The notes under the pieces are model-generated. The model searched no databases and was not told where the DNA came from. It saw nothing but the letters and a program-made list of their open reading frames with translations. Below are positions 40,071 to 49,302 of a DNA stretch of 49,302 bases, piece after piece (positions within the stretch are counted from its first letter, which is position 1; each line of letters begins with the position of its first letter). A program made the translations under genes and the position numbers. Where the stretch lies: positions 1 to 49,302 of the IMG/VR virus record IMGVR_UViG_3300031566_000067; one strand, written 5' to 3'. This stretch comes from a virus.

Positions 40071-40976
40071 ATGGCTACAGCTAACGCACTTCCACTCACC
40101 ATTTCAGTTGGTCCTCTTCCCGTAGGAGTTCGCACAGATCCACAGGGACTCGCCGACGCAATCGCACAGCGCATCGAGATTGTCGCACAGCAGACCTATG
40201 CTCTCTTCACGACTGGCGGCACCGAGCCGAGTTCCGATCTCGGACCTTGGGCCAAAGACGGGCAGACGTGGTATTACTTCAATTCCGATACCGGAGACTA
40301 CAAACCGTTCGTCATCCCGCAGGAAAGCCTTGGGTATCAGATCAGCGTCGATGAACCGACCGCCGATGCGATCAATGTTTGGTTCCAGATCGACTCGTCC
40401 GGTTTGCCGATCGCCATCAAGACGAAATCGACTCAAGGCGGATCGATCGTTTGGACTTCAGCCTATTACCTGAAGACCGAAACTCTGAGCACAGGCGAAA
40501 TCCAACTGGAGATTGCCACGCAAATTCGTTGGGCAGCACGGGCGAAGCCGAACCTTGATCAGACCATTGCGATCGACGGCGCGTATCACAAGATGACGAT
40601 GAATGCCGAGACGATCGATCCGAACGGCGCATATACCGAAGTTGATTCCAGATACATCGCACAGGTCGATGGGATCTATCTGGCTTGCGGAGCCCTCCAC
40701 TTTGACGACGTTACTGGAACCCCGGCTGGCATGGAAATCAACGTGGACGTGTGGGCGAACGGGGTCACTACCGGCATCAACAAGGGCGGGGGTCAGACAA
40801 ACGTTGCCACACCCCCGAACAGCCGATGGATCGTTCCCCTCTCAGTCCTCTTTCAAGCAAGCGCCGGAGATCAGATCGAACTCGGAATGCTCGCCACTGA
40901 TGGAATCAATACCGGGGATCTCGACCTGATTGCCGCCGATTCGTTCTGGTCCGTTCACATAATTCAAACAGTCTAA
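40071..40976 (+). CDS. Tail fibre/spike protein with C1q/TNF-like end
   Basis: A 301-residue protein. The start (MATANALPLTISVGPLPVGV) and the WAKDGQTWYYFNSDTGDYKP linker are typical of tail proteins of environmental phages. Residues about 165-301 make a jelly-roll-like domain (AYTEVDSRYIAQVDGIYLA, MEINVDVWANGV, SAGDQIELGMLATDG) in the pattern of C1q/TNF-like knobs. It should form a trimeric receptor-binding tip. It overlaps the acetyltransferase gene by one base. Confidence 0.65.
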   Translation: MATANALPLTISVGPLPVGVRTDPQGLADAIAQRIEIVAQQTYALFTTGGTEPSSDLGPWAKDGQTWYYFNSDTGDYKPFVIPQESLGYQISVDEPTADAINVWFQIDSSGLPIAIKTKSTQGGSIVWTSAYYLKTETLSTGEIQLEIATQIRWAARAKPNLDQTIAIDGAYHKMTMNAETIDPNGAYTEVDSRYIAQVDGIYLACGALHFDDVTGTPAGMEINVDVWANGVTTGINKGGGQTNVATPPNSRWIVPLSVLFQASAGDQIELGMLATDGINTGDLDLIAADSFWSVHIIQTV

Positions 40977-41422
40977 TGACACTGATAAGACCGGTTGAAG
41001 AAAAAGACTGGTCAGAAATGGGCAACGTTTCCGAAGAAGCACACTCTTACACTACCAATCTCCCCGGTGGATTCGATCGGGACACTTGGATACGAAACTG
41101 GAAATCGTTCTCTGGAACTGAAGCAGCAATGATGTTAAACCTCGAAGTCGATGGGAAAATCAAGGGCGGGATCTGCGGAGCAATGACGTTGAACCCCGCA
41201 AATGATGACCCGATTGCCGTCATGATGTGGTGGCATATCCTCTCAGGTTTCCGAGGGTTTGGGATCAAACTTTTCAAGCGATGGATGCAACTGGCACGGG
41301 AGCGAGGTGCAGTTCGATTGACGATGCACCATCTTCTTGATTTAGACTCGAAGAGGTTAGAAACAATTTACCTCCGAATGGGGATGACCCCGCTGGAGAA
41401 AACCTACATACTGGAACTTTAA
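40976..41422 (+). CDS. GNAT-fold acetyltransferase-like protein
   Basis: A 148-residue protein. The N-terminal RPVEEKDWSEM is the usual first strand and helix. LSGFRGFGIKLFKRWMQLARE at about 82-102 is the acetyl-CoA loop and helix, in which the normal R/Q-x-x-G-x-G/A is kept as R-G-F-G-I. The end YLRMGMTPLEKTYILEL is the last strand region. It lies between fibre and internal-protein genes, the place of T7 gp13, which I recall as GNAT-like, so it may be a virion assembly protein rather than an active enzyme. Confidence 0.65.
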   Translation: MTLIRPVEEKDWSEMGNVSEEAHSYTTNLPGGFDRDTWIRNWKSFSGTEAAMMLNLEVDGKIKGGICGAMTLNPANDDPIAVMMWWHILSGFRGFGIKLFKRWMQLARERGAVRLTMHHLLDLDSKRLETIYLRMGMTPLEKTYILEL

Positions 41423-41423
41423 T

Positions 41424-42302
41424 ATGGGTGTTGTATCAGGATTAATCATGGCCGGAACGGCACTTTACAGTGCCTATCAAAAGAAGAAGGCAGGCGATCA
41501 AGCTGCGAAAGCAATCGAATCTGGTCAGGTAGACCCGAACCAAGTTGCCACTGATGCGCGAACGCAGGCTATCGAAAACGCCCGAGCGTCTCTTGAACTT
41601 GAGAACCAACTTACTCCTGAGAATCAACGACTTCGCAGGTCATCGGTCGGTGCCCTTCAGGGGTTTGTTGGTGATGCTGGATCGGCTGAACAGATCGCGG
41701 GGATCGACCGTGAGATTGCCGGGGGCGGAGATGCGGAGCAAAGTGCGCTCTTAACTAAGGCAATAGACAAGGCACGCTCCGACCTTGAACTCGGTGGACA
41801 ACTTGATTCGGAGACTCGCAATGAAGTCTCACGTCGGGCAATCGCCGCTGGCGGCAATACCGGAGCCGCCCGATACACGGTCCCACGGGATCTCGGCTTG
41901 CGCTCTCTGGATCTCTCGACCGAAAGACTGGAGCGAGGCGGACGGTTCGGCCAAGCCGAACAGGGGAGGTTCCAGCAGTCATTCAACAACCTTGGGAAAC
42001 TTCGTGAATTACGTGATCGTCTCAGGAGCACTCAACAGAATCGGGCAACTCAGCTTGCCGGGTTTGGGCAGTCCCTCCAGCCGCCCGATGTTGGACTGGC
42101 ACCGGGCGAGTTCGCGGGACTGGCTGTAGGTAATCAGAATCTTGTTGCTCAAGCCGGAATGCAACGGGCACAGAATACCTCGTCCAATGCCCAAAATATC
42201 GGCGAGGCAATCAACGTCGCCGGGGGTGCGATCTTCGGGAACCAGACCGAGGAACAGCAGAACAAAGGACTTCTCTCACCAATCTTCAACAAAGGAAAAT
42301 AA
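41424..42302 (+). CDS. Internal virion protein (T7 gp14-like in position)
   Basis: A 292-residue protein. The N-terminus is hydrophobic (VVSGLIMAGTALYSAY), followed by Gln/Arg/Ala-rich helices and an Ala/Gly/Asn-rich C-terminus (NQNLVAQAGMQRAQN). This composition and its place before a giant internal protein fit the DNA-ejection proteins of podoviruses. No direct sequence match to gp14 can be claimed. It overlaps the next gene by one base. Confidence 0.55.
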   Translation: MGVVSGLIMAGTALYSAYQKKKAGDQAAKAIESGQVDPNQVATDARTQAIENARASLELENQLTPENQRLRRSSVGALQGFVGDAGSAEQIAGIDREIAGGGDAEQSALLTKAIDKARSDLELGGQLDSETRNEVSRRAIAAGGNTGAARYTVPRDLGLRSLDLSTERLERGGRFGQAEQGRFQQSFNNLGKLRELRDRLRSTQQNRATQLAGFGQSLQPPDVGLAPGEFAGLAVGNQNLVAQAGMQRAQNTSSNAQNIGEAINVAGGAIFGNQTEEQQNKGLLSPIFNKGK

Positions 42303-43477
42303 TGGCAGTCATCCCAACAGGCACCGCATCACTCCGGGGGGTTGGTCCCCGAGCCCCGGCAATCAGATCGTTTGATCTCGACGTTGAAGGTCTTGCCAGC
42401 GCAGCCACCGCTCCGGCCAGAGTTCAGGACGTGATTGGAACAGCCCAAGCACGCAGACGAGAACGCGAGATTCAGGCTGAGACATTCGATTTCCGCAAGT
42501 CCGCAGCCATCCAAGATGCGATGACGGAAAACGATGCCGCTTTCAATAGGGGTCAGGATTCCGCAGCCGTCAGAGCCGCCGACCAACTCGCGAGAGAAGC
42601 CGCCGCTGAAGCCGATCGCCTTCGAACCGAGCAATCACAGATCCAATCCGAAATCCTCGCGAACAACAGGAACCGAATCGTCAAGGCAGGAACGACCAAG
42701 CAGGGGATTGAGGAACAGAAGTTGTCCGACGAACAACGGAAACTCTCAGGCATAGCCATAGAAACGTTCGAGAAAGAGGGAGATAAGGTGATCAAGAAGT
42801 CCGGGACAAGAACGCCGACCGGAGATGACCTTTTCACGTCAGAGGTTCAACTCGATCCGACCGAGATCGCCGCACGGAAAGCCGCGCAGCAAGCAGCCAT
42901 TCTCCGATCAAAAGCATACGCCAAGAGCATCGAGATTCAGGCCGCAAATGCGGGGAAAAAAGTTACGACTTCCATCCAGAAGATCGACGGGGGCTCCTAT
43001 GTAGGAGATACGGGTTTCGTGATCATCCAGACTGATCGAGAGGGGAACGTCAGTAGCACCGAATACGATATTCACGGGAACGTTGTTGGTCCGGGTGCAG
43101 GGATGGCGGAGATCGAGTCCGGGTTCGCTCAACCCGGAGCAGGCCCACAGCGCATTTCCTTCCCAAGCCCGACCGCCGCCCCCGCTCCGGGTGGTGAAGC
43201 TGAATCCCTTCTGATCCCGGAACCGACACGTCCTCTCTTCGAGTCAACGCTCCCGCCCGATGAGACCGCCGCTCCTGTCGCTGTCGCCAACGCCGCCGCC
43301 GACGCCACTGCCGCAGCCGGTGGCCCCGTCACCGCATACGAATTAGACTTTCAGCCGACAGGTGCCGGTCGCCCCGGTTACGATTTGGGATCGAAACATA
43401 AGATGCCCAATGGGTCAGAATGGATCTACACAGGCGGAAATCCTCAAGACTCCAGAAACTTTATTCAGATAAAGTGA
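42302..43477 (+). CDS. Internal virion protein, Ala/Gln-rich
   Basis: A 391-residue protein. The N-terminal 190 residues are helical and rich in Ala, Gln and Arg (DSAAVRAADQLAREAAAEAD). There follows a beta-like region (SYVGDTGFVIIQTDREGNVS), an Ala/Pro-rich linker (AAPVAVANAAADATAAAG) and a short C-terminal domain (YDLGSKHKMPNGSEWIYTGG). It is probably a second ejection protein. The family is unknown. Confidence 0.55.
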   Translation: MAVIPTGTASLRGVGPRAPAIRSFDLDVEGLASAATAPARVQDVIGTAQARRREREIQAETFDFRKSAAIQDAMTENDAAFNRGQDSAAVRAADQLAREAAAEADRLRTEQSQIQSEILANNRNRIVKAGTTKQGIEEQKLSDEQRKLSGIAIETFEKEGDKVIKKSGTRTPTGDDLFTSEVQLDPTEIAARKAAQQAAILRSKAYAKSIEIQAANAGKKVTTSIQKIDGGSYVGDTGFVIIQTDREGNVSSTEYDIHGNVVGPGAGMAEIESGFAQPGAGPQRISFPSPTAAPAPGGEAESLLIPEPTRPLFESTLPPDETAAPVAVANAAADATAAAGGPVTAYELDFQPTGAGRPGYDLGSKHKMPNGSEWIYTGGNPQDSRNFIQIK

Positions 43478-43480
43478 ATC

Positions 43481-46400
43481 ATGCCGGAACGCATCACATT
43501 CTCTCTTCCGCCGGAAGACACTTTGCTGGGCCCACAGGAAGCGATCCCTGAGTCTTCCGGGTTCGTTCCTCCCGCTCCCTATTCAGGGGAACCGGCTCCA
43601 GAATTCGCGCCTGTCGATACAGGGTTCGTTCCCCCACCTCCGGGTTCGGGTGAACCAGCACCCGAGATGAGAGGGGCATGGGAACAGCGCGTCGATGCGC
43701 TGGCTCACGGTATCGGTCAGGCGGATATGATGTTGAATGTGTTCGGCGGAATGTTTGCCGGATCAAAGAAGGACAGGCTTTCGGATCAGCAACTCGAACT
43801 ACTCAGGCAGGACGAACGAGATATTGAAGACGAAAAACTGGAGATTCAACAGAGGCTCGAAGCGATCGAACGTGATAATCCGGACGCACCTCCAGAACTG
43901 GTTGAGAAGGTAGTCAACGAGATCAAAGACCGTTACGCCAAACGGAAGGAAAGATTTACCGACCGCCGCACGGAGATCGAGGAAATCCTAAGAGCACAGG
44001 TAGACGAAGCTGACGAGACCATTGAACTCAAGGCCAAGAATTTCGCCATCATGCAACAGGCGATGGAGGATATTCCGAAGTCTGAGGTGATGAAGAAATT
44101 TGAGAAAGCCGAGGGGGCAGGGGAAGCCCTTGAAGTTCTTCTTCGCAATCCGGTCGGTGCCATTGATCTGATGCTCGAATCTCTCCCGGCATCAGCCGGA
44201 GCCTTGGGGCTTGGCTTCGGATTAGGTATCGCCACGGGAAGCCCACAGGTGGTTGCCGCAGGAATGTTCTTTGCGGAAGGCGCTCCGGAAGCCGCAGGCG
44301 CGATGATTGAAGTCATGTCGGAGAACGGGGTAGACCTTTCCGATCCCGCACAGGTCGCCGTGTTCATGAAAGACCCGAAGATGAGGGCGCTTGCCTACGA
44401 TCGCGGGTGGAAGAAGGGGGCAACGATTGGCGGTATCGGTGCGATATTCCAAGGATTCGCCGGGCACTTTCTTAAAAAGGCTATTAAAAAGGGTGCAGGC
44501 ACCATAAGAAAAGGCGGAGCAACCATTTTGGATGTCGGAGTTCAAATCGCTGGAGAAGGCGTTGCAGAAGGAGTTTCGGGTGGTGACGGGAAAGACATCA
44601 TCGCCGAGATGGGCGGTGCAGGAGGTAATGCTTCAGTCGGGATCGCCGCCAATGTTGTGATCGAAACAACAAAGGCACGCGATGAAGTCGTGGACCCGGT
44701 AATGGAGATCGTCCGGGAAGCGACCGAGAAACTTGCTCAAGCCTCACAGGTTCTCGAAGTAGCGAAAGCCGCTGAAGAAGAGAACGCGCAGAAAGCCGGA
44801 GGAATCGGCGCAGAGGCAGTTGCAGCCGTTACCGCAGATCCGACAAATCTCGAAGATGCAGACGATATAGCCGCCGCCCAGCGCGACATAGAGGAAGAGA
44901 CCAATCAGGCAATAAAGGATCAGGAAGAGATCAAAGCCGCCGCAGAAGCCGCCGCCCAAGAAGCCGCGCAGGCGATGGAGGAATTAGTCGCCGCTCAAGA
45001 ACTTCTCCAGTCCGACGAAGTAAGGGCATTGCAACAGGACGTTGACGATGCCGAACAGTTGAGTCTCCACTTCGAGACCGCACAGGAACTCGAAAAGACC
45101 AATCCGGAAGCCGCCGCCATGATGCGGCACCCAAAAGCCGCCGAACTTTACGAGGCACAGAAGGATACGTTGCCGGGCAACATCTTCATCGAACTTCAGG
45201 AAGCAGACGGGTCAGTGGTTCCGGGTCTGTTTTCCGGATACTTCAGCCCGACTCACGTTTCCTTTGGTCGGTATGCTCCCAATGAGGGAGGATTCTCCCA
45301 CGGGATCATCACCCCGGAAGCAAGCGGACAGACGATCCTGACCCCGATCCCCTCCTTTGAGGAATGGACCGCAGCACAGGAAGCGAAACAAGTTGGCACG
45401 GAGGTTGATCCGAACGCTCCGACCGTTGCAGTCACCGCTGAGGAAGCCGCTGGCAGCACAGCGACACCGATAGAACCCGAAACGTTCACGCTCCAAGGCG
45501 AGCAGGTAGTTGATCGGCAAGCCGCCGAACTCCAAGCCGCCGAACAACGTCGGGTTGCGATTGAGGATGGGACGCTCGATCAAGCCGCTGAGGCTGAAGC
45601 ACTGGCCGCAGCCGAGGCAGTTGCCGCCAACGACGCCGCAGGCGAAGCCGAAGTTCTGGCACAGGATCTCGCCCAACAGGCGGAACTCGAAGACGAGGCC
45701 GAGGTTGAAGCCACGATCCGGGAAGCCGCAGAGATCGCCGCTGATGAAGCCGCAGCCGCAGGGTTCGTTCCCCCTCCCCCGAACACGGGAGAACCCGCAC
45801 CGGAGACAGGTGGTAACATCGGAGGCGGAGAGTCGGTTCCGATAATGGGCCCGGAGACTCAGGCCCGGCTCGATGCTGAACAGCCGTTGACTACCGAGGA
45901 ACGTCTCGCCCAGCCGCTCCAACCCGAGGAACTTCCGGAAGCATTTGAGGGAGCCGCACAACCTGATGTTCAGAAAACCGTCGAGCCAGTCGTAGAGACT
46001 CCCGCAGCCCCGGTTGAAGAAGCCGAGACCTTAACGCCGGAAGCTGACAGGAACCGGCAAAGATTTGCGATACCCCCGATCGTCTCTGAGATGGTCAAGA
46101 CTGGTGTAGAAGCAGGCCGGGCAATCGCTGATCGGATCTCGAACGTTCAACTGGCACAATTCCAAGAGGGCCAGACCAACGAGCGAATCACTTTCGAGTT
46201 GGATGGTGAAACCTACGAGGGCGAGTTGGTTGGGAGAAACGCGGATCTGGTTGTCGGAGCAGGAGACATTGAGGATTCCGCAATTGCCGCTCGCGTTCTA
46301 GTCGATGGGAATGCAACTCCGGTCGAACCCACCGCCCCGGTCGAACCGACTCCCGTTCGGTTTGAGGTGGACGAGGTTCTTAATATCGCAGACCCGGACG

Positions 46401-49302
46401 GCACTCCTTCCGGCACTGCAACGTATCGAGGACCAGATCCAACTGACCCGAACAAGTCCGTAGTTTGGACAGGACGTTCACAGATTTCTGTCAACAACCG
46501 TCAGTTGACCCGACCAGTTGAAGAGACCGCGACTCCCGAACAGCGAGCCAATCTAATCGATCTGAACTTGCTCGATAAGTTCATTGAAAACGTTGACGGT
46601 GATGTGATGAATCTCGCTTCCCCCGGCACACTGACTCGGCGGATCAAGCGAGCACTCGATAAGGGCTGGATCACCCCTGAAGAAGCCGCCGAGATCAAAC
46701 GCATTCAGAAGGAAATGGGGTCGCGTGATGACACGCAGGATGCTTTCGAAGAACTGCGGACCACACTGGAATTCAAGCGGGAAGAGATTCAAGGGCAGAC
46801 CACTCCCGAAGGCGGACAACTGGAGGAAGGGCAAGAGACCTTTGGGACAGAGTTCCCGGTGGATACGATGACGGTCGCCGCGAAGCGCAAACTCCTTCGC
46901 CCGGAGATCAGCCGTATCCTTCCCAATGGAGTCGTCGCGAACCTCCCGATCGAAGAACTTCAATCGATTCGCACCGTCACCGGAGCCCAGCGATTGCGTA
47001 GGATCTACACCAGTCAAGTCACGTCACAGGAAGTCGCCGCCGTCGCACAGTTCGGTGAAGCCGGTCGGTTCTGGTATCAGGATTTCCGGGCGATGATGGA
47101 AGCGATGAACGTCCCACCAGAACAGGAATACATCTTGGCCGGAGTTCTCGCAGCCACTTCCCCGAACAAGAGCGTGCGCCAGAACGTTGAATGGACAGTC
47201 AAGGTTCTAAGGGCATGGCAGGAAGCCGGGAGCCCGACTGACAACGATTCAGTGGTCAACGCTCTGAGCACATTGAAGCCTAAGATGTGGGGTTCAGACT
47301 TCGGGAACACTGTTGCGGTCCTCACGAATCAGGATTTCGAGTCCGCCATAGGAGGGATGAGCGACCAGAGCCCGAAGGTGAAACCCTTCTTCGAGGCACT
47401 GATGGGCAATGAAAATGCCGTGGTTCTCGATACCCACATGGCCCGGTTCTTCGGGTTGCGTCAGTCTAAGATGGGCAAGGCGAATATCAATCGAGCCCTC
47501 ACGGCGCGAATTCGCAACATCGCCGGTCGGCTGGGATGGACCGCAGCACAGACGCAGGCAGCAATTTGGGCAGTCGCCAGACACTACGGCAACGCGATCA
47601 GCCCGAGTGTAGGACCGAACGTAACCGGGCGCTCCAAGGTGCCGGGGATTATGAATCAACCGGTTACAAATGATGTCTTGCTTCGGAACGATGACATTGC
47701 TACCTTACTAACTGAGGATTTTGCAAATGACTTTACTGAACTCGGATTTGACACCGCAGCCGGAGCCCGAAGTATTGCGCGGACCAGAGCCAGTCGCCCC
47801 ACCACAACCGGAGGACGAGGACAGACTCTTGGAGTTAGCCATCAACGCACGCTCGGTCGAAGACTCGAAACTCGATACCTCGACGATCGAGCCCGCAAAA
47901 ACGGTCAACCGGTAGCCTCTGACTCTCTTGCAGAAAGCACAGAGGAATACGGAAACGATTACGCCGACACCCTAGAGATCACCGATCCGGAACGCCGGGC
48001 GGGTGCAATGGGATATGTCGAAGCCGCAATCGATGGCGAGACTGAGACCGGTCCCGAATACACCGCGACCGATGAAGCCGCTCCCGTCACCGACTTAGAC
48101 GCGGAGATGCTTCTCGGTCCGGTCGGGATCGTTACAGAGAACGCACGCAAACGCCTCTCAGCCGGGGAACGGATCAGCGTGATCCTCGCCGCGCACGTGA
48201 AGGGAATCCAGAAAGCGTTCGACATGGTTGGAGCGGTAATCCAATCCACTCAGGACTTTGTTCAGGCACAGATGGCGATGCGCTCCCCTTATCAGGAGTC
48301 CGTCAAGATTGCCTTTGTCGATGAGGCGAACCGGGTGATCCACTCGGAGACCCTTTCGATGGGGTCTTTGTTGAATGTTCCGATCAGCCCTGAACTCGTC
48401 GAAGCCGCATACCAACGGGCACGGGAAAAGGGCGCAACGGAGCGCAAGTTCTTTATCGCCCACAATCACCCCTCTGGAAATACAAGCCCGTCAGCCGCCG
48501 ACCTTGCCCACCAAGCAATACTTGAGGATTGGGTTGCTGAGGTTGGCGGATCGATGGAGGACTTCGTGATCACCAACGGCAACGACTTCCACTCGATGAA
48601 GTCAGGCGAAAAGATCGCCCTCACCGAACCGAACCGGGCAGCATGGGAAGGGGTTCCTATAGGAGATCGCCGGAGACTGCGGACCGGTCGCCAGATGTCG
48701 GCAATGGTTGCAGTTTTGCGACAGGGAAACCCGGAAGCTGAGTTCATCGTTTACACGAACAACCAGCTTGTCGTGATGGCAGTCGAACAAGTTCCCCCCG
48801 GACTCTCCGCCGCCGAATGGGCACAGAGAGCGACCGAGGGTGCCCGACTCTCCGCCGCTACGGGCGTAAACCTCGTCACCGCGCAGGGTGAAACCGAAGC
48901 ACTTGGGATCGTCAACGCGATCTCGCCATCCGGATTACTGATTCAGGACGTGAGCAGCAATGATCGCCCGAGTTGGTATGGGTCCGGAGTTCTGGCAGAA
49001 GGTGCCTTAGTCAAAGGAGCAGAGCGCCGGATCGCAACGGGACTCGCTGAGGATCAGCTTGAGTTCGGTCTCGATCCCGAAGAGGTCAAGAAAGCCGCCG
49101 CCCCTCATAAAGTGGTTCCGCCACCTCCGCCCCCGCCACCGTCAAAGAGCGCCGAGAGTTCGGTGAAGAGTGCGATCGACGCAACGGGCACCGCCCCGGA
49201 TGCAGCCGTAAGCCTCAACCAGAAGTTCCCCGGAGTTGAAATCTCTCAGTGGAACGTCGCGGATCTCGATGATGCCAGCACCGAAGCGATCGACGCCGAA
49301 GG
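43481..49302 (+). CDS. Giant multidomain virion/polyvalent protein, partial at the window end
   Basis: An open frame of at least 1940 codons with no stop, cut by the window edge. In order: proline motifs FVPPxPxxGEPAPE at residues 28-41 and 49-62; coiled coil (about 100-200); a hydrophobic, possibly membrane-active stretch (about 225-310, LPASAGALGLGFGLGIATG); long Ala/Glu-rich helices (about 415-770) with a third proline motif at 762-775; and a helical domain (about 1190-1370) with VVLDTHMARFFGL (D1317, H1319). Then a RadC-like JAMM domain runs from about 1604 to 1705, with HNHPSG, H1661, H1663, S1671 and D1674. A polyproline run follows near 1885. It resembles 'polyvalent' phage proteins thought to be ejected with DNA and to act on host defences. 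Enzyme activity is unproven. Confidence 0.8.
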   Translation, partial: MPERITFSLPPEDTLLGPQEAIPESSGFVPPAPYSGEPAPEFAPVDTGFVPPPPGSGEPAPEMRGAWEQRVDALAHGIGQADMMLNVFGGMFAGSKKDRLSDQQLELLRQDERDIEDEKLEIQQRLEAIERDNPDAPPELVEKVVNEIKDRYAKRKERFTDRRTEIEEILRAQVDEADETIELKAKNFAIMQQAMEDIPKSEVMKKFEKAEGAGEALEVLLRNPVGAIDLMLESLPASAGALGLGFGLGIATGSPQVVAAGMFFAEGAPEAAGAMIEVMSENGVDLSDPAQVAVFMKDPKMRALAYDRGWKKGATIGGIGAIFQGFAGHFLKKAIKKGAGTIRKGGATILDVGVQIAGEGVAEGVSGGDGKDIIAEMGGAGGNASVGIAANVVIETTKARDEVVDPVMEIVREATEKLAQASQVLEVAKAAEEENAQKAGGIGAEAVAAVTADPTNLEDADDIAAAQRDIEEETNQAIKDQEEIKAAAEAAAQEAAQAMEELVAAQELLQSDEVRALQQDVDDAEQLSLHFETAQELEKTNPEAAAMMRHPKAAELYEAQKDTLPGNIFIELQEADGSVVPGLFSGYFSPTHVSFGRYAPNEGGFSHGIITPEASGQTILTPIPSFEEWTAAQEAKQVGTEVDPNAPTVAVTAEEAAGSTATPIEPETFTLQGEQVVDRQAAELQAAEQRRVAIEDGTLDQAAEAEALAAAEAVAANDAAGEAEVLAQDLAQQAELEDEAEVEATIREAAEIAADEAAAAGFVPPPPNTGEPAPETGGNIGGGESVPIMGPETQARLDAEQPLTTEERLAQPLQPEELPEAFEGAAQPDVQKTVEPVVETPAAPVEEAETLTPEADRNRQRFAIPPIVSEMVKTGVEAGRAIADRISNVQLAQFQEGQTNERITFELDGETYEGELVGRNADLVVGAGDIEDSAIAARVLVDGNATPVEPTAPVEPTPVRFEVDEVLNIADPDGTPSGTATYRGPDPTDPNKSVVWTGRSQISVNNRQLTRPVEETATPEQRANLIDLNLLDKFIENVDGDVMNLASPGTLTRRIKRALDKGWITPEEAAEIKRIQKEMGSRDDTQDAFEELRTTLEFKREEIQGQTTPEGGQLEEGQETFGTEFPVDTMTVAAKRKLLRPEISRILPNGVVANLPIEELQSIRTVTGAQRLRRIYTSQVTSQEVAAVAQFGEAGRFWYQDFRAMMEAMNVPPEQEYILAGVLAATSPNKSVRQNVEWTVKVLRAWQEAGSPTDNDSVVNALSTLKPKMWGSDFGNTVAVLTNQDFESAIGGMSDQSPKVKPFFEALMGNENAVVLDTHMARFFGLRQSKMGKANINRALTARIRNIAGRLGWTAAQTQAAIWAVARHYGNAISPSVGPNVTGRSKVPGIMNQPVTNDVLLRNDDIATLLTEDFANDFTELGFDTAAGARSIARTRASRPTTTGGRGQTLGVSHQRTLGRRLETRYLDDRARKNGQPVASDSLAESTEEYGNDYADTLEITDPERRAGAMGYVEAAIDGETETGPEYTATDEAAPVTDLDAEMLLGPVGIVTENARKRLSAGERISVILAAHVKGIQKAFDMVGAVIQSTQDFVQAQMAMRSPYQESVKIAFVDEANRVIHSETLSMGSLLNVPISPELVEAAYQRAREKGATERKFFIAHNHPSGNTSPSAADLAHQAILEDWVAEVGGSMEDFVITNGNDFHSMKSGEKIALTEPNRAAWEGVPIGDRRRLRTGRQMSAMVAVLRQGNPEAEFIVYTNNQLVVMAVEQVPPGLSAAEWAQRATEGARLSAATGVNLVTAQGETEALGIVNAISPSGLLIQDVSSNDRPSWYGSGVLAEGALVKGAERRIATGLAEDQLEFGLDPEEVKKAAAPHKVVPPPPPPPPSKSAESSVKSAIDATGTAPDAAVSLNQKFPGVEISQWNVADLDDASTEAIDAE

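Noticed and set aside
45212-45961. 249-residue minus-strand frame within the giant gene
   Set aside because: The plus frame stays open for more than 5.8 kb with recognisable domains; the minus frame is a shadow of Ala/Glu codons.
1-49302. tRNA or rRNA genes
   Set aside because: No cloverleaf with matching T-loop and acceptor ends or rRNA-like sequence was noticed by eye; a tRNAscan run would settle it.
1-49302. Integrase, attachment site or transposase
   Set aside because: No tyrosine or serine recombinase or transposase motif was seen; the direct repeats at 23021 and 23271 carry no recombination gene.

Overview
The window is part of a tailed-bacteriophage genome, or possibly an integrated phage, although no integrase is visible. 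Direct evidence is a continuous virion block: terminase large subunit, portal, scaffold-like protein, major capsid protein, neck/tail adaptor, tail tube and fibre proteins, and internal (ejection) proteins. An adaptor plus tail-tubular-like protein, three 'internal' proteins before a giant protein, and the absence of a tape-measure or sheath protein all suggest a short-tailed (podovirus-like) particle. The best host clue is the secreted protein at 21160-21897. Its fibronectin-III-like part is followed by a C-terminal domain type I associate with Verrucomicrobiota (Opitutae-like) exported proteins, so the host is inferred to be a verrucomicrobium. No DNA polymerase, helicase, RNA polymerase or integrase gene is in the window.

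Layout. 1-1038: GC-rich low-complexity DNA with no convincing gene. 1039-1701: TylF-type methyltransferase, followed by hairpins. 1884-2087: small ORF behind a repeated promoter-like element. 2089-7376: minus-strand block of small, mostly translationally coupled genes. It contains a WcbI-like polysaccharide enzyme, zinc-ribbon proteins and a membrane-anchored stand-alone copy of the N-terminal domain of a virion protein. 7377-7440: divergent control region with two direct-repeat operator-like boxes. 7441-8858: plus-strand helix-turn-helix regulator and small genes, one resembling ribosome modulation factor. 8891-16069: packaging and head genes. 16066-23025: an island placed between scaffold and capsid genes, coding for several glycosyltransferase-like proteins, a PAPS-type sulfotransferase, two SAM methyltransferases, a secreted Verrucomicrobiota-type protein and one antisense secreted 'moron'-like gene. 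23021-23321: repeats flanking a small basic ORF. 23495-31365: capsid and structural proteins. 31377-32797: probable lysis and membrane genes. 32849-43477: neck, tail, fibre and internal proteins. 43481 to the end: a giant multidomain protein of at least 1940 residues with a RadC-like JAMM domain, cut by the window edge.

How the parts fit. Most genes run as long operons with 4-base stop/start overlaps (ATGA; 18 cases counted). The glycan island is coupled to the scaffold gene in this way, so its enzymes should be made together with capsid components. With TylF and WcbI this gives about ten glycan-modifying candidates in one phage. They could decorate the virion, or rebuild the host surface during infection. 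A short dyad repeat (GTAGGCAAttTTTGCC type) stands before the small ORF at 1884, the small ORF at 23061, the capsid gene and the neck block, and is the best candidate for a phage-wide transcription signal. All function calls are from reading the sequence; no database search was run.
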